From Clostridia bacterium (GTDB lineage: Bacteria; Bacillota; Clostridia; Lutisporales; Lutisporaceae), in assembly GCA_035628995.1 (NCBI GenBank), contig DASPIR010000030.1, forward strand, positions 111,824 to 175,823: DNA of 64,000 nt. Reading direction: 5' to 3'. The notes under the pieces were generated by a model that had not been told where the DNA came from, did not search any database, and was given only the letters and a program-made list of their open reading frames with translations. The first letter of the stretch is position 1. Every line of letters begins with the position of its first letter. The position numbers were made by a program, and so were the translations under genes. Positions 1 to 9,610 of this stretch are shown here, one piece after another.

Positions 1-2
1 GC

Positions 3-1688
3 GTGGATACGGCGCCGGAGCTGATAAGCGGCAAAGAGACACCGGTGAGGATACTTTTTGCAGATACAATGGGAAATGTGATAAAGGTAGCTGATGAATA
101 CGACAACAAGCAGTATCTTGAATTGGCTGATACGGCAGCGATATATGTAAACGGAGAGTTGCAGGATATCAGTTCCATAGGCTTTGATCAGGATGCAGTA
201 GTAAGGATTTTCAATGGGAAAGTACATGAAGTTAAGATATATACAGATGTTCTGGAGGAGGATCCCAACAGGCGGGTTGTCCTTACAGCAAAAGTAAGGG
301 ATATATCGGATGATGGAATTACCCTGCTCACTGACGATAACCCTGAAAACCCTGCTTTATACACAATTGACAGGAATACTCCTATAATAAAGGATAAGCA
401 GTCGGTAAGCGCCTCGGTACTCAGGCAGGGGGACAGGGTGAAGATTGAAGTGGACACTGCCAATGACAAGCACATAGCCCGCATGGAAGTGCAGGGTGAA
501 GGTGTGCAGATTGAAAAGGTATACAAAGGCGATATCAAGGATGTTGCTATAGAAACGGGAGAAATAGTGCTGTCCAATGTATCCTCCTACGGATATTATG
601 ACTGGATTAAGAAGGACGGCTATATTAGGTATAAGCTGAATGCTGAAATCGACATATATGACAAGGATACCAAGATTAGCTTGGACAAGCTGAAGGATTA
701 TATAGGAAAGACCATATACGCGGTATCCAAGAAGGATTATGGTACAGAAGAGCTTGTAAAAGCAGTACTTAAAGATGGCTATGAAGACGCAATAAATAAA
801 AGCATTTCTGATGTGAAGTGGACCACCAAGCAGCTAACACTGTCAGACGGAAGAGCAATTAATTTCAATGATGGCTCTATTATAATAAAGGATGGAAGGC
901 TTTTAGACTCCCTATATCTGGCTAAGGACTCAGGGGCTTTTGTGATACAGAACAGGTCGGTGATGGGCGTCGGCAGCGCTCCGATTATAAGCCTGGACAG
1001 CTTTAATGGCTTTAGCAATTACAATATTACAAAGGGATATCTGCATAACATGGGAGAGGACTATTATTCTATAGAAAACTCCTACACTCTAACCAATAAT
1101 GAGTGGACAGAATCAGCAGAGCCGACCTTCCTATTGAGCAATGAGACCTATGTATACGACAATGTGATAGTTGAAGGTCCAATTACAGCTGATAAGTTTG
1201 CGGAGAGCAGGTTCAAGCCGTACACATATACATGGCCTAACTATAAAACAGCCGGTAAGGACATGGATTTTCATGAGGATGATGAATATCATTATTATTA
1301 TGACAAATACAGAGGGAACTCCAAGTTCCATGAGCACTTCTTCATGTATGCGGTGACAGACAGAGAGGGTAATACTCACGCCATTAACATAATGAAGAAG
1401 GACAAGGAATCCTTTAAAGAGGATAAGGTATTTACGGAGAGACTTTTTGCAGGGCAGCTGAAAACAATTGATGCAGGCAACAAAGTAGTTGTCATAAAGA
1501 ATGCAAGAGATTATAGTACAGTATATGGAAAGTGGAATCCGGTTATGGCCGATATCCCGATGGGTATGGAGAAGGTTGTAATACTGAAGGATGGAAAGGT
1601 CATAAGCATGTCAGAGCTTGATGCGGATGATAATGCCTATATAATGTCCCAAGATGGCTACGCACTGTTTATGCTGGTAGAAGATTAA
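3..1688 (+). CDS. C-terminal part of a large surface protein (5' end outside window)
   Basis: The reading frame is open to the left edge, so the true start lies upstream; 561 codons are visible. No signal peptide or SLH domain is present in this part. It is beta-rich with repeated modules, for example around residues 85-170, where a segment TAKVRDISDDGITLL is followed by IIKDKQ and GDRVKIEV. The same style of module occurs in the SLH protein at 48870-50591. Residues about 419-447 are rich in Asp, His and Tyr. The gene is followed by a repeat element and then by an SLH protein, so it is probably an envelope protein whose SLH anchor lies in the missing N-terminus. That last point is inference. 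Confidence 0.6.
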   Translation: MDTAPELISGKETPVRILFADTMGNVIKVADEYDNKQYLELADTAAIYVNGELQDISSIGFDQDAVVRIFNGKVHEVKIYTDVLEEDPNRRVVLTAKVRDISDDGITLLTDDNPENPALYTIDRNTPIIKDKQSVSASVLRQGDRVKIEVDTANDKHIARMEVQGEGVQIEKVYKGDIKDVAIETGEIVLSNVSSYGYYDWIKKDGYIRYKLNAEIDIYDKDTKISLDKLKDYIGKTIYAVSKKDYGTEELVKAVLKDGYEDAINKSISDVKWTTKQLTLSDGRAINFNDGSIIIKDGRLLDSLYLAKDSGAFVIQNRSVMGVGSAPIISLDSFNGFSNYNITKGYLHNMGEDYYSIENSYTLTNNEWTESAEPTFLLSNETYVYDNVIVEGPITADKFAESRFKPYTYTWPNYKTAGKDMDFHEDDEYHYYYDKYRGNSKFHEHFFMYAVTDREGNTHAINIMKKDKESFKEDKVFTERLFAGQLKTIDAGNKVVVIKNARDYSTVYGKWNPVMADIPMGMEKVVILKDGKVISMSELDADDNAYIMSQDGYALFMLVED

Positions 1689-1717
1689 AGGCTGGTGCGA
1701 GGTACGAGGTACGAGAG

Positions 1718-1740
1718 GTAGGGGCGCCCATTGGGCGTCC
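1718..1740 (+). repeat. GTAG-headed REP palindrome, variant
   Basis: GTAGGGGCG head followed by CCCATTGGGCGTCC, so the conserved head carries a different palindrome core (GCGCCCA/TGGGCG) from the common form. It lies inside the composite element. Confidence 0.65.
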
Positions 1741-1743
1741 GCT

Positions 1744-1765
1744 GTAGGGGCGAACAGTGTTCGCC
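1744..1765 (+). repeat. GTAG-headed REP palindrome, common form
   Basis: GTAG head, then arms GGCGAAC and GTTCGCC around a 3-base loop (AGT). The same form occurs at 50598, 53273, 53863 and 60516. Confidence 0.85.
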
Positions 1766-1859
1766 TGACCTCTTCGAAGCGAGACTTAAACCACGAACCG
1801 CGAACCCCGAACCGCGAACCACGAACCACGAACCAAAAGTATTTATTGAGGTGGTACTT

Positions 1860-3341
1860 ATGAAGAAATTTACAATCGCAGCTATATTTATTTATACACT
1901 ATGCATATTCGCCTATGCTGCTCCCGGCTATGAACCCGGAATAAGCGGGGACATCACTCCTAAGAAGGGAGAACTCAAATACTCTGAGACAGTATTCTTG
2001 TCTGGAGAGCCAATAATACTGGAAGGCATAATAAAAATCAGCGGGGACAACAAGGGTACAAAGACCACATTGGAGTACAAGCTTGCCAATACTCAAAAGG
2101 CTGCTGCGCTTACGAGGAAAGTGACATTTTTGAACTCCACCAGCAGTGATGTTTTGGAAAACCAGTCAACTTACAGTACCTCTATTGATCCGAAGTTTTC
2201 CGAGACAATACAAATAGGAAGCAATACCTTTGAGATGAAGGAGTACCTTTTCAGCCGATCAGGGAACACAGATGGCAGAGACGTAATAAGGTATCTGAAT
2301 TCTGACTGGAATGGAAGAAAGGTTTACTTACGAAATGGCGATCAAGGAGAAATAGTAGTTGATATAAATTCGCACTTGTATGGCTATAACAACTACTGGA
2401 GCTCAACAGAGACAGCTATTATCAAGCACTCAGTAACCTATAGATACAAGGACGCTGTAAGCGCTTCTGTCTACAAGGAGGCTTTTGGAACAGTTGAATA
2501 TGCTGTATCCAATTCCTCAGTTAAAGCTATTCAATATGTATCCAGCGGACCTCAGGACATAAGCTTCGCAGGGGGCTACATACTGAAGGAAGGCGAGGAA
2601 AACATAGTATCCTACGTGTTTGATGTGCCGAAGCTTAATGCAGGTATACCGACAACTGCAAGGAATAAGGGGAAGAACAGCTACAAGCTTGTAACCATGC
2701 CGGTGCAGACAAGACTGCTTTCAAATAATATCAAGGATATATCGGCAAGCTACTGGGCAGCTGAGGATATCAAAAGGGTAACCTCACTGGGAATAATAAG
2801 CATGTCAGGGGCAGACTACTACCGACCTTTGAGCTTCATGAGCAGAGGGGAGTTTGCCAAGGCAATTGTTAAGGTATCTGACATGAACGGACCAATGGTA
2901 AAGCAGACAAAACCCGTTGCCTTCGAGCAGTATTATACAGATGTGGACAAAAACCACCCATACTATGAATACATCAGTAAAATTGCAAGTTCAGGGGCTA
3001 TGGAGGGCATAAGCAAGAACAGGTTTGGGCCGGATGAGTACCTGACCAAGGCTCAAGCTGCAGCAATAATTGTCAGAGCACTTGGACTGGAGAATTCATC
3101 GACTGAAAGCGGTACAGCCACTTCCTTCAAGGATGACGCCAGCGTACAGCTGTGGGCGAAGAAGCCGATAAATATAGCTCACAGGATGGGGATAATCACC
3201 GGAAACGCGGACAATGAGATTGAACCCAACAAAATGCTGACCAGGGCAGAATGTGCTGCAATGATAAACAGGTTTATAAGATACCTGCAATACGATATCA
3301 GACAAGGCTACAGAGAAGACATGATTAACTTCGGCAGGTAG
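1860..3341 (+). CDS. SLH-domain surface protein
   Basis: A 493-residue exported protein. I chose the ATG at 1860, preceded by GAGGTGG, because it begins a classic signal peptide (MKKFTIAAIFIYTLCIFAYA). The longer frame from 1731 only reads through the upstream repeat. Residues 20-285 have no family I recognise. Three S-layer homology domains close the protein at about 290-345, 358-415 and 421-485, with the usual pattern of WA..I, G.I.G and P...LTRAE. SLH domains typically bind pyruvylated secondary cell-wall polymer, so this is probably a wall-anchored protein. The stop codon TAG is the middle of the GTAG head of a REP palindrome, so the final residues may have been set by that insertion. Confidence 0.85.
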   Translation: MKKFTIAAIFIYTLCIFAYAAPGYEPGISGDITPKKGELKYSETVFLSGEPIILEGIIKISGDNKGTKTTLEYKLANTQKAAALTRKVTFLNSTSSDVLENQSTYSTSIDPKFSETIQIGSNTFEMKEYLFSRSGNTDGRDVIRYLNSDWNGRKVYLRNGDQGEIVVDINSHLYGYNNYWSSTETAIIKHSVTYRYKDAVSASVYKEAFGTVEYAVSNSSVKAIQYVSSGPQDISFAGGYILKEGEENIVSYVFDVPKLNAGIPTTARNKGKNSYKLVTMPVQTRLLSNNIKDISASYWAAEDIKRVTSLGIISMSGADYYRPLSFMSRGEFAKAIVKVSDMNGPMVKQTKPVAFEQYYTDVDKNHPYYEYISKIASSGAMEGISKNRFGPDEYLTKAQAAAIIVRALGLENSSTESGTATSFKDDASVQLWAKKPINIAHRMGIITGNADNEIEPNKMLTRAECAAMINRFIRYLQYDIRQGYREDMINFGR

Positions 3342-3360
3342 GGGAGAACAGTGTTCTCCC
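3338..3360 (+). repeat. GTAG-headed REP palindrome overlapping a stop codon
   Basis: GTAG head with arms GGGAGAAC and GTTCTCCC around AGT. Relative to the common form it has a compensating change in both arms (GCG/CGC to GAG/CTC), which argues for selection on the hairpin. Its TAG (3339-3341) ends the SLH gene. Confidence 0.8.
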
Positions 3361-3394
3361 GCACAATATAATAAATGATAGGAGTAGTGGGTTA

Positions 3395-4819
3395 ATGAAT
3401 AAGAAGAGCTTTTTCAAAAATTTCTTACCATTGGTATTAATTTTTATACTTTTAACAACCCCGGTAATGGCAGATACCAGCTTTACATTTACAGTACCTG
3501 GGCCTGAAGGCGAGGAGAAATCTGAAGCTGCTCAGAAGATAGAAATGATGATGGACATAATAAAGGACGAATATTATAAGGACGTGAAGGAGGAAGACCT
3601 CTTAGAGGGTGCCATTAAAGGGATGTTTGAAACCCTGGACTCTCACAGCACCTATTTCAATCCTGAAGATTACAGCGAATTCATGAGCGACATAAAAGGT
3701 GAAATCGTAGGTATCGGTGTACAGATTGAAAGGCGAGATGAAAGAATAACTGTAGTTGCTCCTATTGAAGGAACACCGGCATACAAAGCTGGCTTGAAAA
3801 CCGGAGACAAAATTATCAGTGTCGACGGAGTAGATATATCCGGATATACACCTGATAAGGCAGCAAAACTCATACGAGGCGAGGAAGGTACAACAGTAAA
3901 GATAGGTGTAAAAAGGGATGGAGTAAAGGATACAATTAACTTTGAATTCGTCAGGGAGCTTATCGTGTTAAATCCTGTGAAGTATGAGATAAAGGAAGGA
4001 AATATAGGCTACATACGAATCAGTGAGTTTTCAGAGAGCATCTACGACAATTTCGCAAACGCAGTAGATGAGTTTAGCGAAAAAGGAGTAAAGGGTGTTG
4101 TCATAGACCTCAGAGGAAATCCCGGAGGACTTCTGGACCAGGTGATAGAAGTGTGCAAGCTGTTGATACCTAAAGGACCGATAGTCAAGATACAGGTCAA
4201 AAATGAAATAGTTGAAACATATGAATCTGAGCTTGATAAAGCACCCTTCAAGCTGGTAGTGCTCACTAACGGAGGAAGCGCATCAGCCTCTGAAATAATG
4301 GCCGGCGCTATAAAAGACAGCAAAACGGGAATACTTGTGGGAGAAAAAACCTACGGCAAAGGCACAGTACAGCAGACAATGCGAGTCCAGGGCGGTGGCG
4401 GAGTGAAGCTTACTATAGCCAACTATCTGACTCCAAGCGGTTTCTCTCTTGACGGCATAGGAATCACACCTGATATTGAAGTGAAAGCCAGTGCTGCAGG
4501 TGCAGCTGCTGAGTATGCTCCAATAAAAGGCGACAGAAGCATAAAAAGCGGAATCATAGGCCTTGATGTGCTGGGAGTGCAACAGAGGCTGAACGCCATA
4601 GGGTATGATATAAAGAAGCAGGACGGTATTTTCGGCGAAATGACAAAGACAGCACTGCTGAAGTTCCAGAAGGATAATAGTCTCAAACTGGATGCTTCCA
4701 TAGACGCTGACGACCTCAAAACTCTCCAGAGCAAGTTTGAAGAAAAACTGAGCAAAGGCGATCCCCAGCTCGACAGAGCAATGGCTGAGATGAAGAAGAT
4801 GTTAGAAGCTGGGCAATAA
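3395..4819 (+). CDS. CtpA/Prc-type S41 carboxy-terminal processing protease
   Basis: A 474-residue exported serine protease. Residues 1-26 are a signal peptide (ends TTPVMA). A PDZ domain covers about 100-185. The S41 core carries GGSASASE, with the nucleophile at about Ser297, and a general-base Lys at about 322 in YGKG. The spacing of 25 matches the Ser430/Lys455 pair of E. coli Prc. Residues about 389-433 form a PG-binding_1 domain (GVQQRLNAIGY), a common addition in Firmicute homologues that targets the enzyme to the wall. It probably trims envelope or sporulation-signalling proteins; the substrate cannot be told. AGGAG lies about ten bases before the ATG. It follows two surface-protein genes on the same strand and may be co-transcribed with them, although a REP hairpin lies in the gap. 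Confidence 0.93.
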   Translation: MNKKSFFKNFLPLVLIFILLTTPVMADTSFTFTVPGPEGEEKSEAAQKIEMMMDIIKDEYYKDVKEEDLLEGAIKGMFETLDSHSTYFNPEDYSEFMSDIKGEIVGIGVQIERRDERITVVAPIEGTPAYKAGLKTGDKIISVDGVDISGYTPDKAAKLIRGEEGTTVKIGVKRDGVKDTINFEFVRELIVLNPVKYEIKEGNIGYIRISEFSESIYDNFANAVDEFSEKGVKGVVIDLRGNPGGLLDQVIEVCKLLIPKGPIVKIQVKNEIVETYESELDKAPFKLVVLTNGGSASASEIMAGAIKDSKTGILVGEKTYGKGTVQQTMRVQGGGGVKLTIANYLTPSGFSLDGIGITPDIEVKASAAGAAAEYAPIKGDRSIKSGIIGLDVLGVQQRLNAIGYDIKKQDGIFGEMTKTALLKFQKDNSLKLDASIDADDLKTLQSKFEEKLSKGDPQLDRAMAEMKKMLEAGQ

Positions 4820-4920
4820 GGTGGTTACGCGTTACGAGTTTCGCGTTTCGCGATTTAGCTTAGAGTTGGAGATTGTATAGAAGTACTTAATCAATAATAC
4901 AGTGTAATTCAACCATAAAA

Positions 4921-4960
4921 ACAAGAAGGTTAAAAAGTTTTAACCTTCTTGTAGTTTTTT
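4921..4960. terminator. Rho-independent terminator after the S41 protease gene
   Basis: A 15-base perfect stem (ACAAGAAGGTTAAAA with its complement) around a 2-base loop, followed by AGTTTTTT. It could also work in the opposite direction, but no - strand gene is nearby. Confidence 0.85.
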
Positions 4961-4961
4961 G

Positions 4962-4991
4962 TTGATTTATATTATAATAATTAAGTATAAT
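4962..4991 (+). promoter_or_regulatory. Sigma-A-type promoter upstream of pyrG
   Basis: TTGATT at 4962-4967, an 18-base spacer, then TATAAT at 4986-4991. It lies just after the terminator and would read the broken small gene and then pyrG. Whether attenuation by CTP operates is not evident; I saw no clear initial run of G/C residues of the B. subtilis type. Confidence 0.5.
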
Positions 4992-5032
4992 ATATAAGTT
5001 ATGAGAAATTTTATAGTATCAGGAGTAAATAT

Positions 5033-5167
5033 ATGAGCAAGACCAATTTTAAGGAATTGAAAATATGGCAAATTGCAAAAGATATAGCTGTGGATATATA
5101 TAGAATTACTGATAGCACAAAATGCGCAACTCGTAACGCGAAACGCGCAACCCGAATTAACATTTAA
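5033..5167 (+). pseudogene. Truncated four-helix-bundle protein (23S rRNA IVS-encoded type), ended by a repeat arm
   Basis: AGGAG precedes an ATG whose first 28 codons (FKELKIWQIAKDIAVDIY, then RIT) match the conserved first helix of the four-helix-bundle family found in 23S rRNA intervening sequences and elsewhere. That family is usually about 115-125 residues. Here the reading frame passes after about 29 residues into the repeat arm (CATRNAKRATR) and stops at 44 residues. The gene therefore looks broken by the repeat element. The family match is by memory of its consensus. Confidence 0.65.
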
Positions 5168-5195
5168 TTATTTACATAAATTATTGATTATATAA

Positions 5196-6821
<1,626 letters not shown>

Positions 6822-6827
6822 AAAAAT

Positions 6828-6857
6828 AAAAGCTTTGGAGTAATCCAAAGCTTTTTC
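6828..6857. terminator. Terminator between convergent pyrG and the repeat-protein gene
   Basis: Stem AAAAGCTTTGGA with its exact complement around GTAA, with A and T runs on either side, so it can serve both strands. Confidence 0.85.
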
Positions 6858-6880
6858 TATTAACCTCGAACCAAATGTAT

Positions 6881-9313
6881 CTACTCTCCAAAAGTAGCTT
6901 TGGCGCTTACCTCTTTCGCTTTAAAAGTCACAGTAACCTCATCTTTATCTGCAACACGGACTTTAGCAGAGGCAGGAGCCTCCTTGGTAAACGCAAGCTT
7001 AACCGTAAATATCCCAGTGTTGATGCCTGTTTCGGTAAGAGTATATTCCAAATTGGTCTTGCCGCTTTTTGCTCTCACAAGCACATCCACCTTGTCACGG
7101 ACAGTCGTGCTCTTGTTCTGGTCAGAATCATTCAAGCTGACTGTCATATATGTGTCATAACCTTTATAGGCTGCCTTATCCAATGTGAGCTTAGGCACAG
7201 ATATGCCTCCCCAGGTTGCATATGCCGTCCGATACTCGGTGCTGCCACTTTTTGTATCCTTGTCGGTGTACACTATTTCCAGGCGGTCTGTGGCACTTAG
7301 GGCTATTGATGGATTATTAGAACCCTTTCCATTAATATATAGAGTACCGGTATATATTCCGGTGTTTTTATTTGTCTCCGTCAAGGTGACCGCGGTATAT
7401 CTTGCGTTGCCTTGCATCTTCGCAGTCACTTTTAACTCGTCTTTTTCGTTGATATTGTTGCCTATATCAAAATCCTTTACTGTAATTCTGACAGGAGAGC
7501 TATTTCCTTTATATTCCGGTCTGTCCAGAGTAATCTGACCATCTTGCGGAATCCAGATTGCAGAGCATTCAACTTTGCTGTTTTTATCTTTTTTTGGGGT
7601 GTAAGAGGTATATACTATATCATTATTAGCAGCTTTCAGTACTTTATCAGAGGAGTTGGAGAATTTGCCAAAATAGAAAGTGCCAGTAAACTCGCCTGAG
7701 TCAAGGCCTGTTTCCAATAACTCAAGACTAATCTGGGAGCCGGTAGAAGTATATAGCTTTACATCAACATTGTCGAGCTTCTCTCTTGATTTATTCAAAT
7801 CCATATTTTGCAGAGTAACTTTAGCTGCTGTATTATATCCTACGTAATTTAGCTTATCGAATTTCATCACAGTACTCAGATATTTCCAGTTAATAGACCT
7901 TGAAACCTCCTTGCTGCTTCCGTCAAGGGCAGTTTTATCAAAATATTTTATTGTTATTTCATCAGTTGGATATACTTGCAGTATATGTCCTTCTGTTTCC
8001 TCTTCTGTAAAATAAAGCTTTCCCTTGAAGATACCAGTATTGGTGCCGGTTTCTTCAAGCCATAATGACGTATCCTTGATACTAGACTCAGATGAGACTT
8101 TAATTATTATATTATCCTTTATATTTGGCATGTTGGCATCGGCATCATTTATCGTAATCTCCAGCATATTGCCACTGCCTTCAATATTATCAGCAGAAGT
8201 CAAGATGCTGGCCTCTGCATACTGAAAACTGGCTGTGGCTGTATTTATTGCATATTCCTTGTTTGATGTATTTCTATCATCTGTATAAGTTGCAGTAATT
8301 GTATCGGAAGGATTAATCCTAAGTAGTTTCTTACTACTTTCTGTCGAGCTTGCATTGAATCCGAAGCTGCCGGAGAAGGTTCCTGTGTTTACTCCAGTTT
8401 CTGTAGCAAGTATTATGAAGCCTTGGGGGTCAGATTTCGATACAAGCCTTACTCTAGCCACTTCCTTATAATCCTTTCGGAGATTAATATCTTGATCAGT
8501 GACTGTTACTGTAGCTAATGAATGTAGTCCAAGATAACTGGTTTTATTCAGACGGAGAGTACCTGAGAATGGTTTCCATATAGCGCCGCACGTTATAGTT
8601 TTGGCAATTCCCGTTAATCCAGTCGCATCATTATATGTAACGGTGATAGTATCTTCGGAAGATATTAAAAGCAGTTTGGACGAATCGTCAGCCTTATCCA
8701 TCCTGAGTCCGAAATTACCTGTGAATATTCCTGAGTCTGGCTTGGTTTCTTTAAGCTTAACCGGAAAACCCTTGGGATATGATGTTGAACTTACATTAAC
8801 AGTTGCTTCTTCCTTAATATTAGGGTTTAGATTAAGGTCAATATCATCCAAGGTTATAATAGGCTGAAGTCCTAGTCCGCTATAGGAGGTTCTATCAAGT
8901 TTTACTTCCGCATCATATATCTTCCAGGAAGCTGAAAAAGTTTGTTTTTCAAATTCCACATAGAGTTTAGCACCATCTTTGATTTTGATTACTCTCTCGG
9001 TTGCACTTGATTTGCTTAGACTAAAAGAGATTTGAGATGTAAAAACGTCTGAGTTCAAATTTTCCTCTTGCAGATACGCGTAAAAGCCTGTAGGATCCTC
9101 ACTGCTATATACTTTGATCACAATATGTTCAGTTTTATTTTTATATAAATTATAACTTGGAGCTGTTACGGATACATTCATATGGTCACCAAGGCCAGAG
9201 TAAATAGAACTATCCAATTTCAGTGTTGATGCTGTTGTATCACAGCAGGCAGTTATGGTAAAATAAGATGCAGTTAGCAATATAAGACTCAATACCAACA
9301 TTTTTCTTTTCAT
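6881..9313 (-). CDS. Secreted protein of seven tandem beta-sandwich repeats
   Basis: An 810-residue protein with a signal peptide (MKRKMLVLSLILLTASYF and onward) and GAGGGAGA before the ATG. The rest is seven repeats of about 105-115 residues. Each opens with a LD...Y.G motif, continues with D.D.N and a V.V.S strand, and carries a signature close to L.ETG.NTG.F.G followed by D.I...Y.D. Later repeats are better conserved than the first, which lacks the NTG signature. The fold is probably Ig-like; I do not recognise a named function. There is no SLH domain, sortase motif or membrane anchor, so attachment to the cell is unexplained. It is divergent from the S-layer gene at 9611, with a 297-base shared control region. 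Confidence 0.75.
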   Translation of the reverse strand: MKRKMLVLSLILLTASYFTITACCDTTASTLKLDSSIYSGLGDHMNVSVTAPSYNLYKNKTEHIVIKVYSSEDPTGFYAYLQEENLNSDVFTSQISFSLSKSSATERVIKIKDGAKLYVEFEKQTFSASWKIYDAEVKLDRTSYSGLGLQPIITLDDIDLNLNPNIKEEATVNVSSTSYPKGFPVKLKETKPDSGIFTGNFGLRMDKADDSSKLLLISSEDTITVTYNDATGLTGIAKTITCGAIWKPFSGTLRLNKTSYLGLHSLATVTVTDQDINLRKDYKEVARVRLVSKSDPQGFIILATETGVNTGTFSGSFGFNASSTESSKKLLRINPSDTITATYTDDRNTSNKEYAINTATASFQYAEASILTSADNIEGSGNMLEITINDADANMPNIKDNIIIKVSSESSIKDTSLWLEETGTNTGIFKGKLYFTEEETEGHILQVYPTDEITIKYFDKTALDGSSKEVSRSINWKYLSTVMKFDKLNYVGYNTAAKVTLQNMDLNKSREKLDNVDVKLYTSTGSQISLELLETGLDSGEFTGTFYFGKFSNSSDKVLKAANNDIVYTSYTPKKDKNSKVECSAIWIPQDGQITLDRPEYKGNSSPVRITVKDFDIGNNINEKDELKVTAKMQGNARYTAVTLTETNKNTGIYTGTLYINGKGSNNPSIALSATDRLEIVYTDKDTKSGSTEYRTAYATWGGISVPKLTLDKAAYKGYDTYMTVSLNDSDQNKSTTVRDKVDVLVRAKSGKTNLEYTLTETGINTGIFTVKLAFTKEAPASAKVRVADKDEVTVTFKAKEVSAKATFGE

Positions 9314-9370
9314 TATAAAGGCATCTCCCTCTCAAAGTGATCAAGCTTTTTAGTAACAATATAAATATAC

Positions 9371-9390
9371 TATATTTGCCAGCAAATATA
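9371..9390. promoter_or_regulatory. Perfect inverted repeat, possible operator
   Basis: TATATTTGC, two bases, then GCAAATATA. It lies 58-77 bases upstream of the start of the - strand repeat-protein gene and about 220 bases before the S-layer gene. It has no T run, so it is more like a protein-binding site than a terminator. Confidence 0.35.
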
Positions 9391-9514
9391 AATAAATTAC
9401 TTATCGCAAATTTCGCGCCTTGAATAGCAGGTCCTCGAACCCCGTACTTCGAATCTCAAGCCAGAAAATCCTACTTACTTTCTTTACAGTATTGTTACAT
9501 ATCATTCCCACACA

Positions 9515-9543
9515 TTGACTCTATATATAAGTGTTGCTATAAT
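9515..9543 (+). promoter_or_regulatory. Strong sigma-A promoter of the first S-layer gene
   Basis: TTGACT at 9515-9520, a 17-base spacer, then TATAAT at 9538-9543: a near-consensus promoter, as expected for an abundant S-layer protein. The leader of about 60 bases then forms a stem-loop at about 9555-9576 (AGCA.CCCT with AGGGTGCT), which could stabilise the mRNA. GAGGAGG precedes the ATG. Confidence 0.8.
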
Positions 9544-9610
9544 GTGAAATAGGTAGCAGTCCCTTTACAGGGTGCTATAAAAATTATTACATATCGAGGA
9601 GGTTGGTTAA

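Larger units (their letters stand above)
1690..1834. repeat. Composite intergenic repeat element (copy 1)
   Basis: The left arm is a degenerate tandem of GGTACGAG-like units. The right arm is a tandem of CGAACC/ACGAACC units that is roughly the reverse complement. Two GTAG-headed palindromes lie between the arms. It fills nearly the whole gap between two surface-protein genes. The same plan recurs at 60489-60590 and 61431-61512. Confidence 0.7.
4822..5154. repeat. Arm repeats flanking a broken gene (copy 2)
   Basis: The left arm at about 4822-4853 has GGTTACGCG, GTTACGAG and TTTCGCG units. The right arm at about 5124-5154 has GCGCAACTCG, TAACGCG and AAACGCGCAACC units and is its near reverse complement. 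They enclose about 270 bases holding a terminator, a promoter and the start of a four-helix-bundle gene. The right arm has replaced the 3' part of that gene. Confidence 0.55.

Noticed and set aside
1690..1834. Short tandem units could be mistaken for a CRISPR array
   Set aside because: The units are 8-10 bases, degenerate, lack regular spacers, and form inverted arms. No cas gene is in the window.
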